Source: Cymbidium sinense
Lineage: Eukaryota > Streptophyta > Magnoliopsida > Asparagales > Orchidaceae
Reading direction: 5' to 3'
DNA length: 64,000 nt
Assembly: GCA_021442155.1 (NCBI GenBank)
Contig: CM038214.1
Location: 19,803,808 to 19,867,807 of the forward strand
The translations under genes and the position numbers were made by a program. Below the pieces are notes generated by a model. That model was not told where the DNA came from. It searched no databases and saw only the letters and a program-made list of their open reading frames with translations. Below are positions 37,201 to 48,657 of the stretch, in pieces; the stretch's first letter is position 1, and each line of letters begins with the position of its first letter.

Positions 37201-40200
37201 TCTTACAGTTTTCCCACACATGTGGACTAACCATAATTTTATTAAACTCTATTAGGTTATTAAACACCTAAAGATCTACGATTACGCCCACAGCTTAATA
37301 GGATTAAATTAGATTGATCTAGCTGATCTAATCATGATCATCCATTTTGATCATGCAGAATTGATAGTGCGTGATCTAACGTGATGTGAGTGAGGGAGAA
37401 TGGAGTCCATCTTCCATTGTTCACATGATCCAAGCTTACCCGAGCTTGGATCAATTCAAAAAATCCACACCTTCACAACATCATTCGGAGGGGATCTAAT
37501 AATAAATATCACATGAGATGCAAGTTTTCTACAAAAATCTCCAACCCATTTTTTCTTAAGGATTGGTTTTGGAAACATACCTCACCAGTGCTCAACACTG
37601 GCAGCTTGAATGATTAAGGAAGCTTCATCTAGTGGAGAGAAAGGACTATTGAGCAGCAATTGGATCAATTTATCGACATTTGCTCGGAAGGCCACAAACT
37701 GATGATTTAAAGCTTGGCTTTGATCGAAGTCCCACCTTCGGTTCTTGGGAAGCTTGGGAGATGATTTGTTCTTGCTCTATGAGGCATAGGGAAGGTGCGT
37801 GCTAAGTCAATTTGAGTTTGATGGAGATATTGGGAGTGTCCTATTTCAGGATGGATGAGAATGAGATCTTTTGATCGAGGAATAAGCTTAAGAGCTTAGA
37901 GAATGGCTCTGGTAGATTGTCTTAGGTATCTAGGGCTCTGAAGAATGATTCTTGTGTGTGTTTGAGTGGAAATGATGGGGTGTATACCCCCTTTCATCTT
38001 GATCAGATGGTTGGATCTGGTTTGGCTTCTAGTGGCTGCTTGGCCATCTCAGGGTGTCGTGCGTGGTAGGGAGGAGGTGAGTTGGCTCAGCTTGGTTGGT
38101 TAAAGGTGTGGAGGTGGCTGCTAAGGAGGAATCATAGGTGTCCTATGAGTTTTTAATGCTCCAATGGGGAGAGTGAGGAGATTTCACCTCCCATGGGTCA
38201 TGACTGACCCAACCACCCCTTGGGTCAGGTTGGGAAATGTCCTAGGTGCTTAGGTGGACCATTAGGAGAGTACCAAGTGGCCAAGGAATGGAAATGACCA
38301 CTTACATGGCTAATTTGTCTCATGTGATTCCCTTAACCCAAGGGTAGAATAATCATTTGAGATTGGATTTGATTCAGGAAAATTTAAAATGAGCCAAAAG
38401 GGGGTTACCCCAAATTTCAAGTCAATTGGAGTTGATTTGGTTAGGTTTGGCTCAATTTAACTCATTTAGGTCAATTTGGGTTAGGTTGGGTCAAGTCGAC
38501 TAATTGGCCAAATTAGGTCAAACTAAGGGTTGGGTCAAGTTCAATTAGTTTGGTTTAGTTTGGCTTAGATTTGAATTTGGCTCATTATATTTCATTTGGG
38601 TCAAATGGGTTATGTTGACCAATTTGACCAAATTGGCCAAATTGGTTTAGGTTGGGTGTTGGTTTGGGTTTAGTTGACCAATTAAAGATAATTGTAGGCT
38701 TTGGTTTCAATTAATTTTGATTTGGTTTTGATTTAGGCAAACTTGAACCTTTAGGTCAGTTTGTGCTAAGTAGGCCAATTGGGTTCAATTGGGTCCAATC
38801 ATGGCTTTGGCCAAGTTCAACAATCAATTTGGAATGAACTTGGGCCATTGATTGCAATCAATTTGGTTTATAATTTGATTCAACCCAATTTGGTCTTTTA
38901 AGGTCCATTTTGGTCAACTTGGGTCAAGTGGGATAATTGGGTTTGGTTAGACTCAATTAATGGTCAAGTCATATTCAAATATTGATTTTGATTTGCTATG
39001 AATCATTGGTTTCAAGGATTTAGCTTTGGTTGTAATTTGGCAAGTTTGGGTTCATATGGGTTAAGGGGTTGACTTGGTCAAATGACCATGTTGAGTTGGT
39101 TTGACCATATTTATGATAATTGATCAACCTAGGGTGATCAATAATCATGATGGAAGGTTTTGATGGGCTTGGTTCAATCTAATTTGGGTAGGATTAAAAC
39201 TTGGCTCAAATGGGTTAAATTGGGTAGTTTGGGTCAAGTAGACCAATTGGGTTTAGTTGGCTTGATTTTGGGTTGAGTTTGATGTAGTTGAGTTTATTTA
39301 TGGATTTTGTTTTGATATATAAATTCAATTGCAATTGGCTTAGTTCAAATGGGTTTTGGTACATTTAAACATTTCAAGTCAAAAGGTTAAGTTGGGTTTG
39401 ACTTGGGTTAATTTTGGTTTGGCATGATGATTGTTGATTTCATTTTTATTTGTGAATATCATTGAAGGTATGATTGATTCATAAGAAAATCAATTTAATT
39501 TGGGTTTTTTGAATGATGGAATTTGGCTAAGTTTGTGGAGTTGGGTCAAGTGGCTTAAGTTTGGATTTTGATTTGGTTTGATTTAGTTTTGATGATTTAA
39601 ATGTATATTTCATTTAAATTTGTGAAGATAATTGAAAATATGATTTATTTGTGAAAAAATCAATTGAGTTTGACTTGATTTGGATTAATATTTGGCTAAG
39701 TCCATGGGATATGTCATATGGCTTAGGAAGAGTTTTGATTTAATTTGATTTAGTTTGATTTAGTTTTGATCATTTGAATGTAGATTTGATTTATATTTAG
39801 GAAGATGATTGAAGATATAAATTTATGAGAAAATCAGTTGAATTTAGATTGATTTGGATTAGGATTTGGCTAAATCCATGGGATAGGTCATATGGCTTAG
39901 GAAGGGTTTCAAGTTTGGATTTGATCATAGAATTCAATCATTTGGTTTTGGAATTTTGATTTAGATTTGGATTTGAATTTGAATTTGATGTTTGAATTGA
40001 ACTTGAGGTTTGGTTTGAGAAGGTGAACATGAATTGGATTTGGGTTGAATGGTAGGTGGATTATCCTAATCCCACAAGGCATTAATCATATGGTTAGCCT
40101 TCTAAGTCTTTAGGCTTAGGTTAAGTGTTTACCTAATTATTAGAAGTGTCTTATGATTAAGGAAGTCTTAGTCTCTAGAAGCCCTAAGATTGGAAGATTG

Positions 40201-40228
40201 AATCCACACTCCAAAAGTGAGGTCAACA
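34285..40228 (+). mobile_element. 5.94-kb nested element with TG...CA ends and 5-bp target duplication
   Basis: The element starts TGTGGTGTTT at 34285 and ends GGTCAACA at 40228. It is flanked by GGCCT on both sides (34280-34284 and 40229-40233) and sits inside the retropepsin coding region of the host retrotransposon. TG/CA ends with 5-bp duplication are the hallmark of retroviral-type integration. I cannot see two matching LTRs and there is no reverse transcriptase inside, so a nonautonomous or LARD-like element is the best guess. TGTGGTGT at the start is mirrored by ACACCACA at 34316-34323. Inside are the frame-broken copy of the conserved reading frame (34366-34460), the R region (35690-36490), a stretch equal to 12290-13060, a 2.06-kb private region, and 39340-40228, which equals 13445-14331. 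Confidence 0.72.
37279..39340. other. private segment of the nested element with GGTCAA-rich half
   Basis: It is not matched elsewhere in the window. The first half (to about 38340) is mixed-composition sequence, the most balanced in base content of the whole window, with no convincing open frame. The second half is an imperfect, non-phased repetition of TTGGGTCAA, CCAATTTGG and GGTTTGG words. I see no gene. It may be an older insertion, or a part of the element lost from copy 1. Confidence 0.5.
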
Positions 40229-43200
40229 GGCCTTTAGGCTTAATAGTGTTGCCCTTGGAGATAAATGATTAGAAGACTGAAGCCAAGTTTCAAATTATAG
40301 ACTTGGATACATCTTTCAATGCTTTGCTTGGTAGACCATGGATACATAAGAACAACATAATTCCATCCTCTCTACATCAGTGTATGAAGTTCGTGAGAGG
40401 TGGGATCATCTACTTGTGAGATCTCAAGCCATTTACAGTTCAGGTTAGCATATATGATGATGCTTACCTCCTTCAAAATCAAAAGTCTCTCACAAACTTG
40501 GCCAAAGTTTAAAATAAAAGAAAAAATAAAGAAAAAAGAAAGGAAAGAAAAGAAAAGAAATGAAAATGAAAAAGAAAATAAAAGGGAGAGAAAATAGATT
40601 TGAGGAGGAAGTGGGCGACATTAGATTCCCACGTTTGTTACTCCATTCAAACATATGGGTACGATGACCTAACCTCCACAAGACAGATGAAGAGGTCAGT
40701 TCAGAGGTAGTCTTAGGGTTGGAAATCCTCCTTATTGGCCACCTAATAGAAGATATGTCCTAGCTACTAAAAGTACACCTACTATCCATATAGACTTAGA
40801 TTCTAGTTCAGAGGATGAGTCTTATATGGTTAGCATGCCGACTAGCTCTTCTCAGTGGATTCCCTTGGAGGTGACACTTAAGAAATATAATAATGACCAC
40901 GGCTCCAAAGAAAAGCATAAGTGTATCCAAGTCTATATGTGAAATAGTTAGGCATCAGTTGGGAACCTTAGCTCTAACCCCACTTTCCTCTCAAAAAGCT
41001 GAGGGTTTGGTAGTTAAGGAAGTCCCTAAGTCATCCACAGGTGTGAAGGCTCAGAGGTTCTTTCTAGGAGCAACATCTTCAAGTCAAGAAGTTAATGTAG
41101 AACTGAACTTGATTCATATAAAGATTTAATAGAATTACCTTTTGATTGGTACTTGCCTTGTGTTCATAATTTAGCAATGAAAGGGTGAATCCCACATACT
41201 TGGTCAAAGTGTAGGTCAAACTACTTTGAAAGAAATTGGAAGAACAAATGTAAAAGTTCTCAATCAAGATTGGGACTAGGAATCGTTATAGTGGGTCTAG
41301 TCGATGATGATGATTACTACTTAGTCATCACCAATCATTTAAAATCTTATAGGTGCTTTTCAAATCACATTAACTCATATGATGAGTTGTGCTTAAAAAC
41401 TTCATATGATCCAGATGATTTTAAAGTCAAAGATGCACTGCCAAAGTTTGAAGAAGAGATCAAGTCAACCATCAATGAGCTCAAGGAAATCAACTTAGGC
41501 GAAGATCCAAGCACGACATACATCGCTCTTTGTTGAATGAAATTGAAACCAATTACTTAGTTAGGCTATTGAGTTTAAGGGCGCTTTGCATGACTATGAA
41601 GAGATGCTTGGATTGGCTCTTACATTCAATCCTTAAACTAAGTAGACTACTACTAACCCTATCAAGAAAGCTCCTAAATGCATGTGATTAGACATAGAAT
41701 AACGGTCATTTATGAAGTTAAGAAATTGATTGTGGGCTTCATTTGGTAAAATAAATATACCAGGTTAGACATTATCCTAGTTAAGAAAAAGAATGGCTAA
41801 ATTCACATATGCATCAATTTTAGGAATTTAAATAAGGCTTGTCAAAAATATGAATTTCCACTACCAATCCTGGAGCTGATGTTGGCCATTGCCTCATCTC
41901 ATGTAGTCTTCTCTTTCATGAATCCATCATGTAGATATAACCAAATAAAGATGGCCCTTGAAGATGAAAGAAACATTGCTTTTAGAACACCCGATCAAAA
42001 TTTATAGCTATAAGGTCATGCCTTTTAGCCTTAACATGCATTTACACACGGGATGACTTGAATCTTTGATGAACTCATTCATCATCAAGTCGAGTGCCAT
42101 GTCGATGATCTCATGGTTAAAAGTTGAGAAAAGGAAGACCATCTCTTTAACTTGAGAGTTGTTTTCTAATAGTTAAGATAATTTAACCTCAAAATGAACC
42201 TCACAGTTTGCATTCAAAGTAGCTTGGGAATTTGGGTTTGTTGTCCACCACGAATCAAAATCAATTCGAGAAGATCAAGGCAATATTAGAAATGTCTCCC
42301 CAAAGTTTAACTCAACTCGATCATTCCAAGGGTAGTTGTGTATCTAAGATGCTTTATATCCAATTTATCAGGAAGATGTCAGCCATTCTCGACACTTGTC
42401 AAAAAGGATGACAAGTTCAAGTGGGATGACAAGTGTGAGCATGCCTAAGAAAACATCAAGCATTACGATGATGCCACCGGTTGTAGCAACCCCTATCCTA
42501 GGCAAGCCCTCATACTTTACTGTTGTGTTAGATGACTCTGTTGGTGCTTTGTTGCAAGCTAGTGGCGAAGGGAAGAAAAATGCACTCTATTACCTAGACA
42601 TCATCTAATCCCTAAAGGCTAATTATCCACCCATTGAGAATCATTGCCTAGCTTTAATCTTTGCATCACAAAGCTACAACAATACATCCTTCCTTATAAG
42701 GTGAACTTAATCTCTAGGATCAATCCACTATAGTATCTCATGACACAGTCAATGCTATCCGGATGGTTGGTACGATGGTCCATGATCCTCTCATAGTTTT
42801 ACATTACCTTCATACCCCTCTGTACAGTGAAAAGACAAGCACTAGCAAATTTCTTAACAACACACCCACTTTCTGTTGACTCTTTGCTTAGTGATGATCT
42901 CCCTGATGAACAAATCATGAACTTAGAGGATACTAACATTCACCACTAGGAGATGTACCTTGATGGCGTGGCTTCCTCTCAAAGAGGGAAAGAACCATAA
43001 TCTACTATTCTAGAAAAAGCCAAGGAAGGAGTAGTTCTCTTAACTCTAGACCATGATGTGATGAGATTCTTATATCATTTGTCCAAACCTTAGACCAATA
43101 ATGAAGCCAAATATGAGGCTCTGATTGCTGGTTTGGAGTTACCTATTACTCTAAGCATCCAAAACATCAACATCTTCGAGGATTCTTTGCTAGTTATCAA

Positions 43201-44455
43201 CCAAAATGTTGGGTCCTATGAGGTTATAAAGCCCAAGCTCCAACACTACCACAAGTACACCATGGAGTTGTTAGCCCAAATCCTAGATGTTACCATTTAT
43301 AATATTCCTCAAGATGACATGCCATATATGCTTTAGCAGCTAAGCTTAGGAGTTGACATGTTGGGATGAGGACATATTAATAAAGGTCCAAAATAGACAA
43401 GTCTTATCCCTTATTGATATTGAACACATCAAAAAGTACTCTCTTGAAGGGGAGGTTGCAATTTCCAAGAAGGACAAGGAGTTAGATTAGAGGCAACCAT
43501 TCATGGATTAAATAAAGGTAAACTACCTCAAGAGAAGTCTCAAGCTCATCAAATGAGAGAACTTTCCTATGCTCTTGTGGATGGTGTCTTGTACCGGCGA
43601 TCTTTTGATCATATGTGGTTATGTTGTATAGACAAGCACGAAGGCGTAAGATTGGGGTATACTCAAGATTATGTGGAGCCAACCAATCCATGCTAAAGAT
43701 GCAAGCCAAGATCAAGAGATTAGGATACTACTGGCCATCGATGATCAAAGATTGCATGGATAGGCTATTTAATCTCACCAATGTGAAATACGGTGTGGTC
43801 CACCACCCAACATTCTACATCTTACATTGGCCATGGCCTGTTGGGGTGCGACAAAGTGGGACCAATTGATCCTCCTTCTTCCAAGGGTCATCGGTTCATC
43901 ATCTTAACTACTACTTCTTTTCCAAATGGGTGAAGGCATATCTACTTAGAGGTCACAACTTAGCATGTGCTCCAATGTTTTAGGAACCATATCGTATATA
44001 GGTTCAGAGTGCCTAGATGAATGATATCTGATAATGATACTGCATTCAAGAGCACCAAGGTCAACAACTTTGCCCAGAGACATAACATAGATTAGAGATA
44101 TTCTACCATCAACTACCCGAGGGAAAATGGCTTAGTAGAAGCTTTCAACAAAACTCTAATCCAAATACTGAAGAAGACACTTGATAACAACAAGAGACAG
44201 TGGTATGAGTAGTTGTTGAAGCCATGTGGGCTTATCGCACCACATATAGAACTCCAACTCAGTCTACTCTTTTCTCCTTTGTGTATGGGTCCTAAGCCAT
44301 TCTTCCATTAGAGGTCCAACTCCCAGCATTAAGGATAATTGTGGGTAGAAAGATCACAATCAAGCAGAACACCAAGTTATAGTTAAAAGAGCTCGAAGGT
44401 GGAGGAGAGACCCACTGAGCATGCAAAACCTCGAGTTGTATAAAGCTAAAATGAT
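40229..44455 (+). pseudogene. Ty3/gypsy retrotransposon pol, copy 2 (PR end, RT, RH, IN), decayed
   Basis: It continues the protease interrupted at 34284. The end of PR reads [20 protein letters not shown] (from about 40317), then a Lys/Glu-rich tract (40505-40597). A linker block is open at 41270-41536. RT follows (IHICINF...NLNKAC, 41795-41860) with its catalytic box HVDDL at 42098-42112, His replacing the usual aromatic residue. RNase H runs from MYLDGVASSQRG (42953) to NNEAKYEALIAGLEL and INIFEDSLLVINQ (to 43336). The integrase N-terminal region is at 43650-43800 (KIKRLGYYWPSMIKDCMD). The core includes ISDNDTAF near 44026 and ENGLVEAFNKTL near 44130, keeping the second Asp and the Glu of the DDE triad. 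The integrase C-terminus is missing: at about 44455 it jumps to the 3' region, a deletion of ~0.47 kb relative to copy 1. Many stops are present. Confidence 0.88.
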
Positions 44456-45436
44456 CAGGATGATGTGCTACTCTACTAGTGTGTCACCCCAATGGTCTTC
44501 TTGCTTTTGGGGATGTAAGTATGCTACACTTTTCTTCCTCACTTGGCCACTACACACTAATGAGCACCTTGTTAGTTTGCTAGGCCTTACTGCATGGTCG
44601 ATAAGCTACCTCATGTTGGATTCATTTAAGAGGATGTGAGTCAGGTACACTTTCTTCTTGGATTAACCTTTGTGCACTAACTAGATCGAGTATATTTGAG
44701 GTTTAGGATAAGTCCCCTAGTAGCTCCTTCCCTCTTGCTTGTTTGTAGTCCTTCCTTGGGGCTCTCTGCTTAGTAGTTGCTTTAGGTCAGATAGAATCTA
44801 TCCTGCTGATGATAGACTATCCTGATGATCTATTTCTCTTGGAAAGTTGTAAGCCTACACGCTTTCTTTCCAGATTGATCATTGCACACCAACGGGCACC
44901 TTAGGTTGGTTGGTTATCACTATAATGATGGATACACCACTCATACTGACGGATGCACCTTAGGTCAGTTGGTTCTTGTACCTTAGGATACACCACTCAT
45001 GGTAGATGTAAGTCTTCTATGCTTTCTCTTTGAGTTAATGCATAATAGGTTTTCTTTTCCAAGGCTTAGGATAGTGCCCCTAGATGCACCTCCCACTATA
45101 TTTGTATCACATCTTTTGTGACCTTATTTAGACACTACCCGGTTTCTCAGTTGGAGTTCCCCTTTTATAGTAACTACCCTTGTAGTTGGAGAATGTCTGT
45201 GGATGTGCGATTCTTCCTTAGTCTAGTAAATTTGAGATAGGATATAGCCTTATCGGTGTGGTCCCTCACAATACACCACATATAAACAAAATATATATTC
45301 ACTTGTGGTTTAGGAGGACACCCATACTTGTATCTTGTCCCAAGCAGGTATCCTCTCTTCAGGGTAGGGTCAGCAAAACTCCCTATAAGAATCGCTAACT
45401 ACTCTTTAGTTGATATAAGCCCTTAGTGGTGTATGT
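44456..45436 (+). repeat. 3' noncoding region of the retrotransposon, copy 2
   Basis: Matches 18225-19150 in order: GTCTTCTTGCTTT..GATGTAAG, CACCTTGTTAGTTTG, GATTGATCATTGCACAC, then ACTCCCTATAAGAATCGC. It breaks off at about 45436, directly against telomere-like DNA, whereas copy 1 continues for another 2 kb. No coding sequence seen. Confidence 0.7.
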
Positions 45437-46300
45437 ATGTACATATTTAGGGTTTAGGGTTTAGGATTTTAGTATTTTGAGTTTTGGGTTTAGGGTTGTA
45501 GGTTTATGGTTTAGGGTTAGTTTTAGGGATTAGGGTTTAGAATTTAGTGTTTAGGGTATTTTTAAAGTAAGTAAACCGATATGTTTAGGTTTATTTAGTT
45601 TATTTATAATTTATTTTGGTTTATTTATTTTTTTACTTTTATTCAAGTTTATTTTTAATTTTTATTCAGTTTAGTTTATTTATTTTAGTTTAAGTTTTTT
45701 ATTTTAGTTTATTTTTTAGGTTTAGGTTTATTTTTAGTAGAGTTTTTTTTTAAAATTTTTTAGGTTTAGGTTTTAATTTTTATTTTTAGCTTTAGGTTTA
45801 GGTTTAGTTTATTTTACTTTAGTTTATTTTAGTTTAGGTTTGGGTTTATTTTATTTTGTTTTTTATAATTTTAATTTTAGGTTTAATTTTTTTTATTTAG
45901 GGTGTAGTTTTATTTTTTCTTTTTTTGGGTTTATTTTTTAGGTTTAGGTTGTTATTTTATTATATTTTAGGTTTATTTTAATTTTTATTTTAGGTTTAGT
46001 TTTTATTTTATTTATGTTTTTTATTTTTTTTATTTACTAAGTTTTTATTTATTCTATTTTAGTTTATTTTTATTTTATTTTCTTTTTTAGGTTTAAGTTT
46101 TAGTTTATACTTTTATTTTATTTTAGTTTATTACTTTATTTTGGTTTAGGTTTTTTATTTATTTTGTTTTAGGTTTTTTTTTTTTTAGTTTAGGTTTAGG
46201 TTTTAGGTTTTAGGGTTTAGGCTTTAGTGTTTAGGGTTTAGGGCTTAGGTTTAAGGTTTGGGGTTTAGGGTTTAGGGTTTAGGGTTTATGGTTTAAGGTG

Positions 46301-46759
46301 TTTTTTTAAAGAGAACAAATTCATACAACATTTCTTCTTTTGATTATATCAAAGTAGCACCCAAGTTTTCTAAGACATAAGTGACAACATAGATAAAAAA
46401 TGAGCACCCATAAAGAAAATCAAAAACCTTAGATATGCAAAACCTTGTCTACTATAAAGACATAGTTTCATAAGCAGTAGATCGGATAAGCTGTTCTTCA
46501 ATTTCTGTAGTTCCAATCAGAGCCACCCCCGCCTTTTGAGTAGCAGGATATTCCATCATATCCCTGATCTCTCCTTCCGCCACCACCATAGTTGTAACCT
46601 TCATCGCTCCTCCGGCCTCCATAACCACCACTACTCCAACCACCACCTCCATATCCCCCAGATCCCACCCTTCTTGTGATAATGCATCTCCTTCTCCTCA
46701 ACCACATCTGAGCCTAGTTGAATGTGATGTTCTTACCATCAAGGTTCTGCCCATTCTTA
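46301..46759 (-). pseudogene. glycine-rich RNA-binding protein 3'-end fragment, copy 5
   Basis: The best-preserved coding tail of the series. From the right edge the minus strand reads KNGQNLDGKNITFN, then a stop, then AQM. In the following frame (46498-46707) come GGYGGGGWSSGGYGGRR, SDEGYNYGGGGRRDQGYDG and SKGGGGSDWNYRN before TGA. The terminal Trp of the usual GNWRN is Tyr here. About 195 nt of 3' untranslated part and an A-rich end (CTTTAAAAAAACACC) separate it from CCTTAAACC of the array. One in-frame stop and a frameshift between the RRM end and the Gly-rich part, together with loss of the rest of the RRM, mark it as a pseudogene fragment. Confidence 0.8.
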
Positions 46760-48193
46760 GGATTTATGGTTTAGGGTTAGTTTCATGTTTAAGTTTTAGG
46801 GTTAGTTTAGAGTTTAGGATTTAGGGTTTGGGGTTTTAGATTTATGGTTGTAGGTTTTTTTAGGGTTTAGGTTTAGGGTTTAGGTTTTTGGTTTTAGGTT
46901 TAAGTTTTATGGTTGTAGGTTTAGGGTTTATGGTTTAGGGTTAGTTTTAGAGTTTAGGATTTAGGGTTTACTGTTTTTTTAAAAATAAAATAAATTAGTA
47001 GGTTTAAGATTATTTAGTATATTTAGTTTATTTTTTATTTATTTGAGTTATTTTTTTATTTTTATTTAGGTTTATTTTTTATTGTTATATACTTTAGTTT
47101 ATTTATTTTAGGTTTATTTATTTTAGTTTATTTTTAAGGTTTAGGTTTATTTCTTAGCTAAGTTTTATTTTCATTTTATTTTTTTAGTTTTAGATTTTAT
47201 TTTTATTTTAGGTTTAGGTTTAGGTTTTATTTTGTTTTTTTTTTTGGTTTAGGTTTTAGATTTTTTATTTTAGGTTTCTTTTAGGTTTTATTTTTTTAGT
47301 TTAGGTTTAGGTTTACTTTTAGTTTATTTTATTTTATTTAGTTTATGTTTAGGTTTAGGTTTAGTTTTTTATTTTAGTTTTATTTTATTTTATATTTATG
47401 TTTATTTATTTTATTTGTTTGGTTTAGGTTTTTATTAGTTTAGGGTTTAGATTTTACTTTTAATTTTTTTAGGTTTATTTTTTAATTTTAGGTTTTTATT
47501 TATTGTTTATTTTATGTCATTTTAGATTTATTTTATTTTAATTTTACATTTAGTTTTTATTTTATTTAAGTTTTTTATTCTTAGATTTATTTAATTTTTT
47601 AGTTTAGTAAAGGTTTTTATTTATTTTATTTTAATTTATTTTAATTTTAATTTTATTTTATTTTTTGGTTTAGGTTTAGGTTTTAGTTTTGGTTTTTATT
47701 TTAATTTATTTAATTTAGGTTTAGGTCATTTATTTATCTATTTATTAGGTTTTATTTAGTTTAGGTTTCAGTTTTAAGGTTTTTAGGGTTTAGTGTTTAG
47801 GGTTTAGGGTTTAGGTGTAGGTTTTAGGGTTTTAAGGTTTAGGGTTTTAGAGTTTATGGTTTAGGGTTATGGTTTAGGGTTTAGGGTTTAGGGCTTTGAG
47901 GGCTTAGGGTTTAGGGTTTAGAGTTAGCTTACAGTTTAGGCTTTAGGCTTTAATGTTTGGGGTTTTTAGGGTTTACGGTTTAAAGTTTAGGGTTAGTTCA
48001 GGATTTATGGTTTAGGGTTAGGGTTTTGGGTTTAGGGTTTTAGGGTTTTGGGTTTAGGGTTTAGAGTTGTAGGTTTATGGTTTAGGGTTTAGGGTTAGTT
48101 TTAGGGTTCAGGGTAAATTTTAGGGTTTAGGGTTTAAGGTTTATTTTAAAAAAAATTTAAGTAAATTGATAGTTTTAGGGTTTAGGGTTTAAT

Positions 48194-48657
48194 GTTTTTT
48201 TAATAGAGAACAAATTCATATTCAACATTTCTTATTTTTGATTTCATCAATGAAGTTGTACCCCAAGTTTTCTAAGACCCAAGTGATGACATAGATAAAA
48301 AATGAACACCCATAGAGTAAATCAAAAACCCTAGATAAGTTGAACCGTCTCTATTGTAAAGTCATAGTTCCTTAAGCAATAGATTGGATCAGGTGTTCTT
48401 TAGTTTCTCTAGTTCCCATCAGAAGCACCGCCTCTCGAGTAACAGGATTCTCCATCAACTCTCTGATCAATCCCTCTACCACCACCATGGTAACCTCCGT
48501 CGCTCCTCTCCTCCACCACCATTGCTTGACCACCACCTCCATATCCATTCAGATTCCCCACCACCATTATGATAATCATCGCATGAGCTTCTCCTCCCGG
48601 ATATACATTGAGCCTACTTGAAGGTGATTTCTTTCCATCAAGGTTTTCCCATTATTT
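48194..48657 (-). pseudogene. glycine-rich RNA-binding protein 3'-end fragment, copy 6
   Basis: The minus strand keeps the start NGKTLDGKK, a Gly-rich centre in mixed frames and an end reading ASDGN, stop, RN, stop. As in copy 3, the Trp codon has become TAG. The A-rich end (CTATTAAAAAAACATT) abuts AAACCCTAAACCC. The plus-strand open frame at 48384-48572, rich in Ser, His and Pro, is only the shadow of the Gly codons. Confidence 0.72.

Noticed and set aside
34285..40228. A typical LTR retrotransposon primer-binding site or paired LTRs inside the nested element
   Set aside because: I looked for a TGGTATCAGAGC-type site and for matching ends, and found neither by eye, so only the TG/CA ends and the target duplication are claimed.
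48384..48572. Plus-strand Ser/His/Pro-rich open frame
   Set aside because: Antisense shadow of the Gly-rich GRP fragment on the minus strand.
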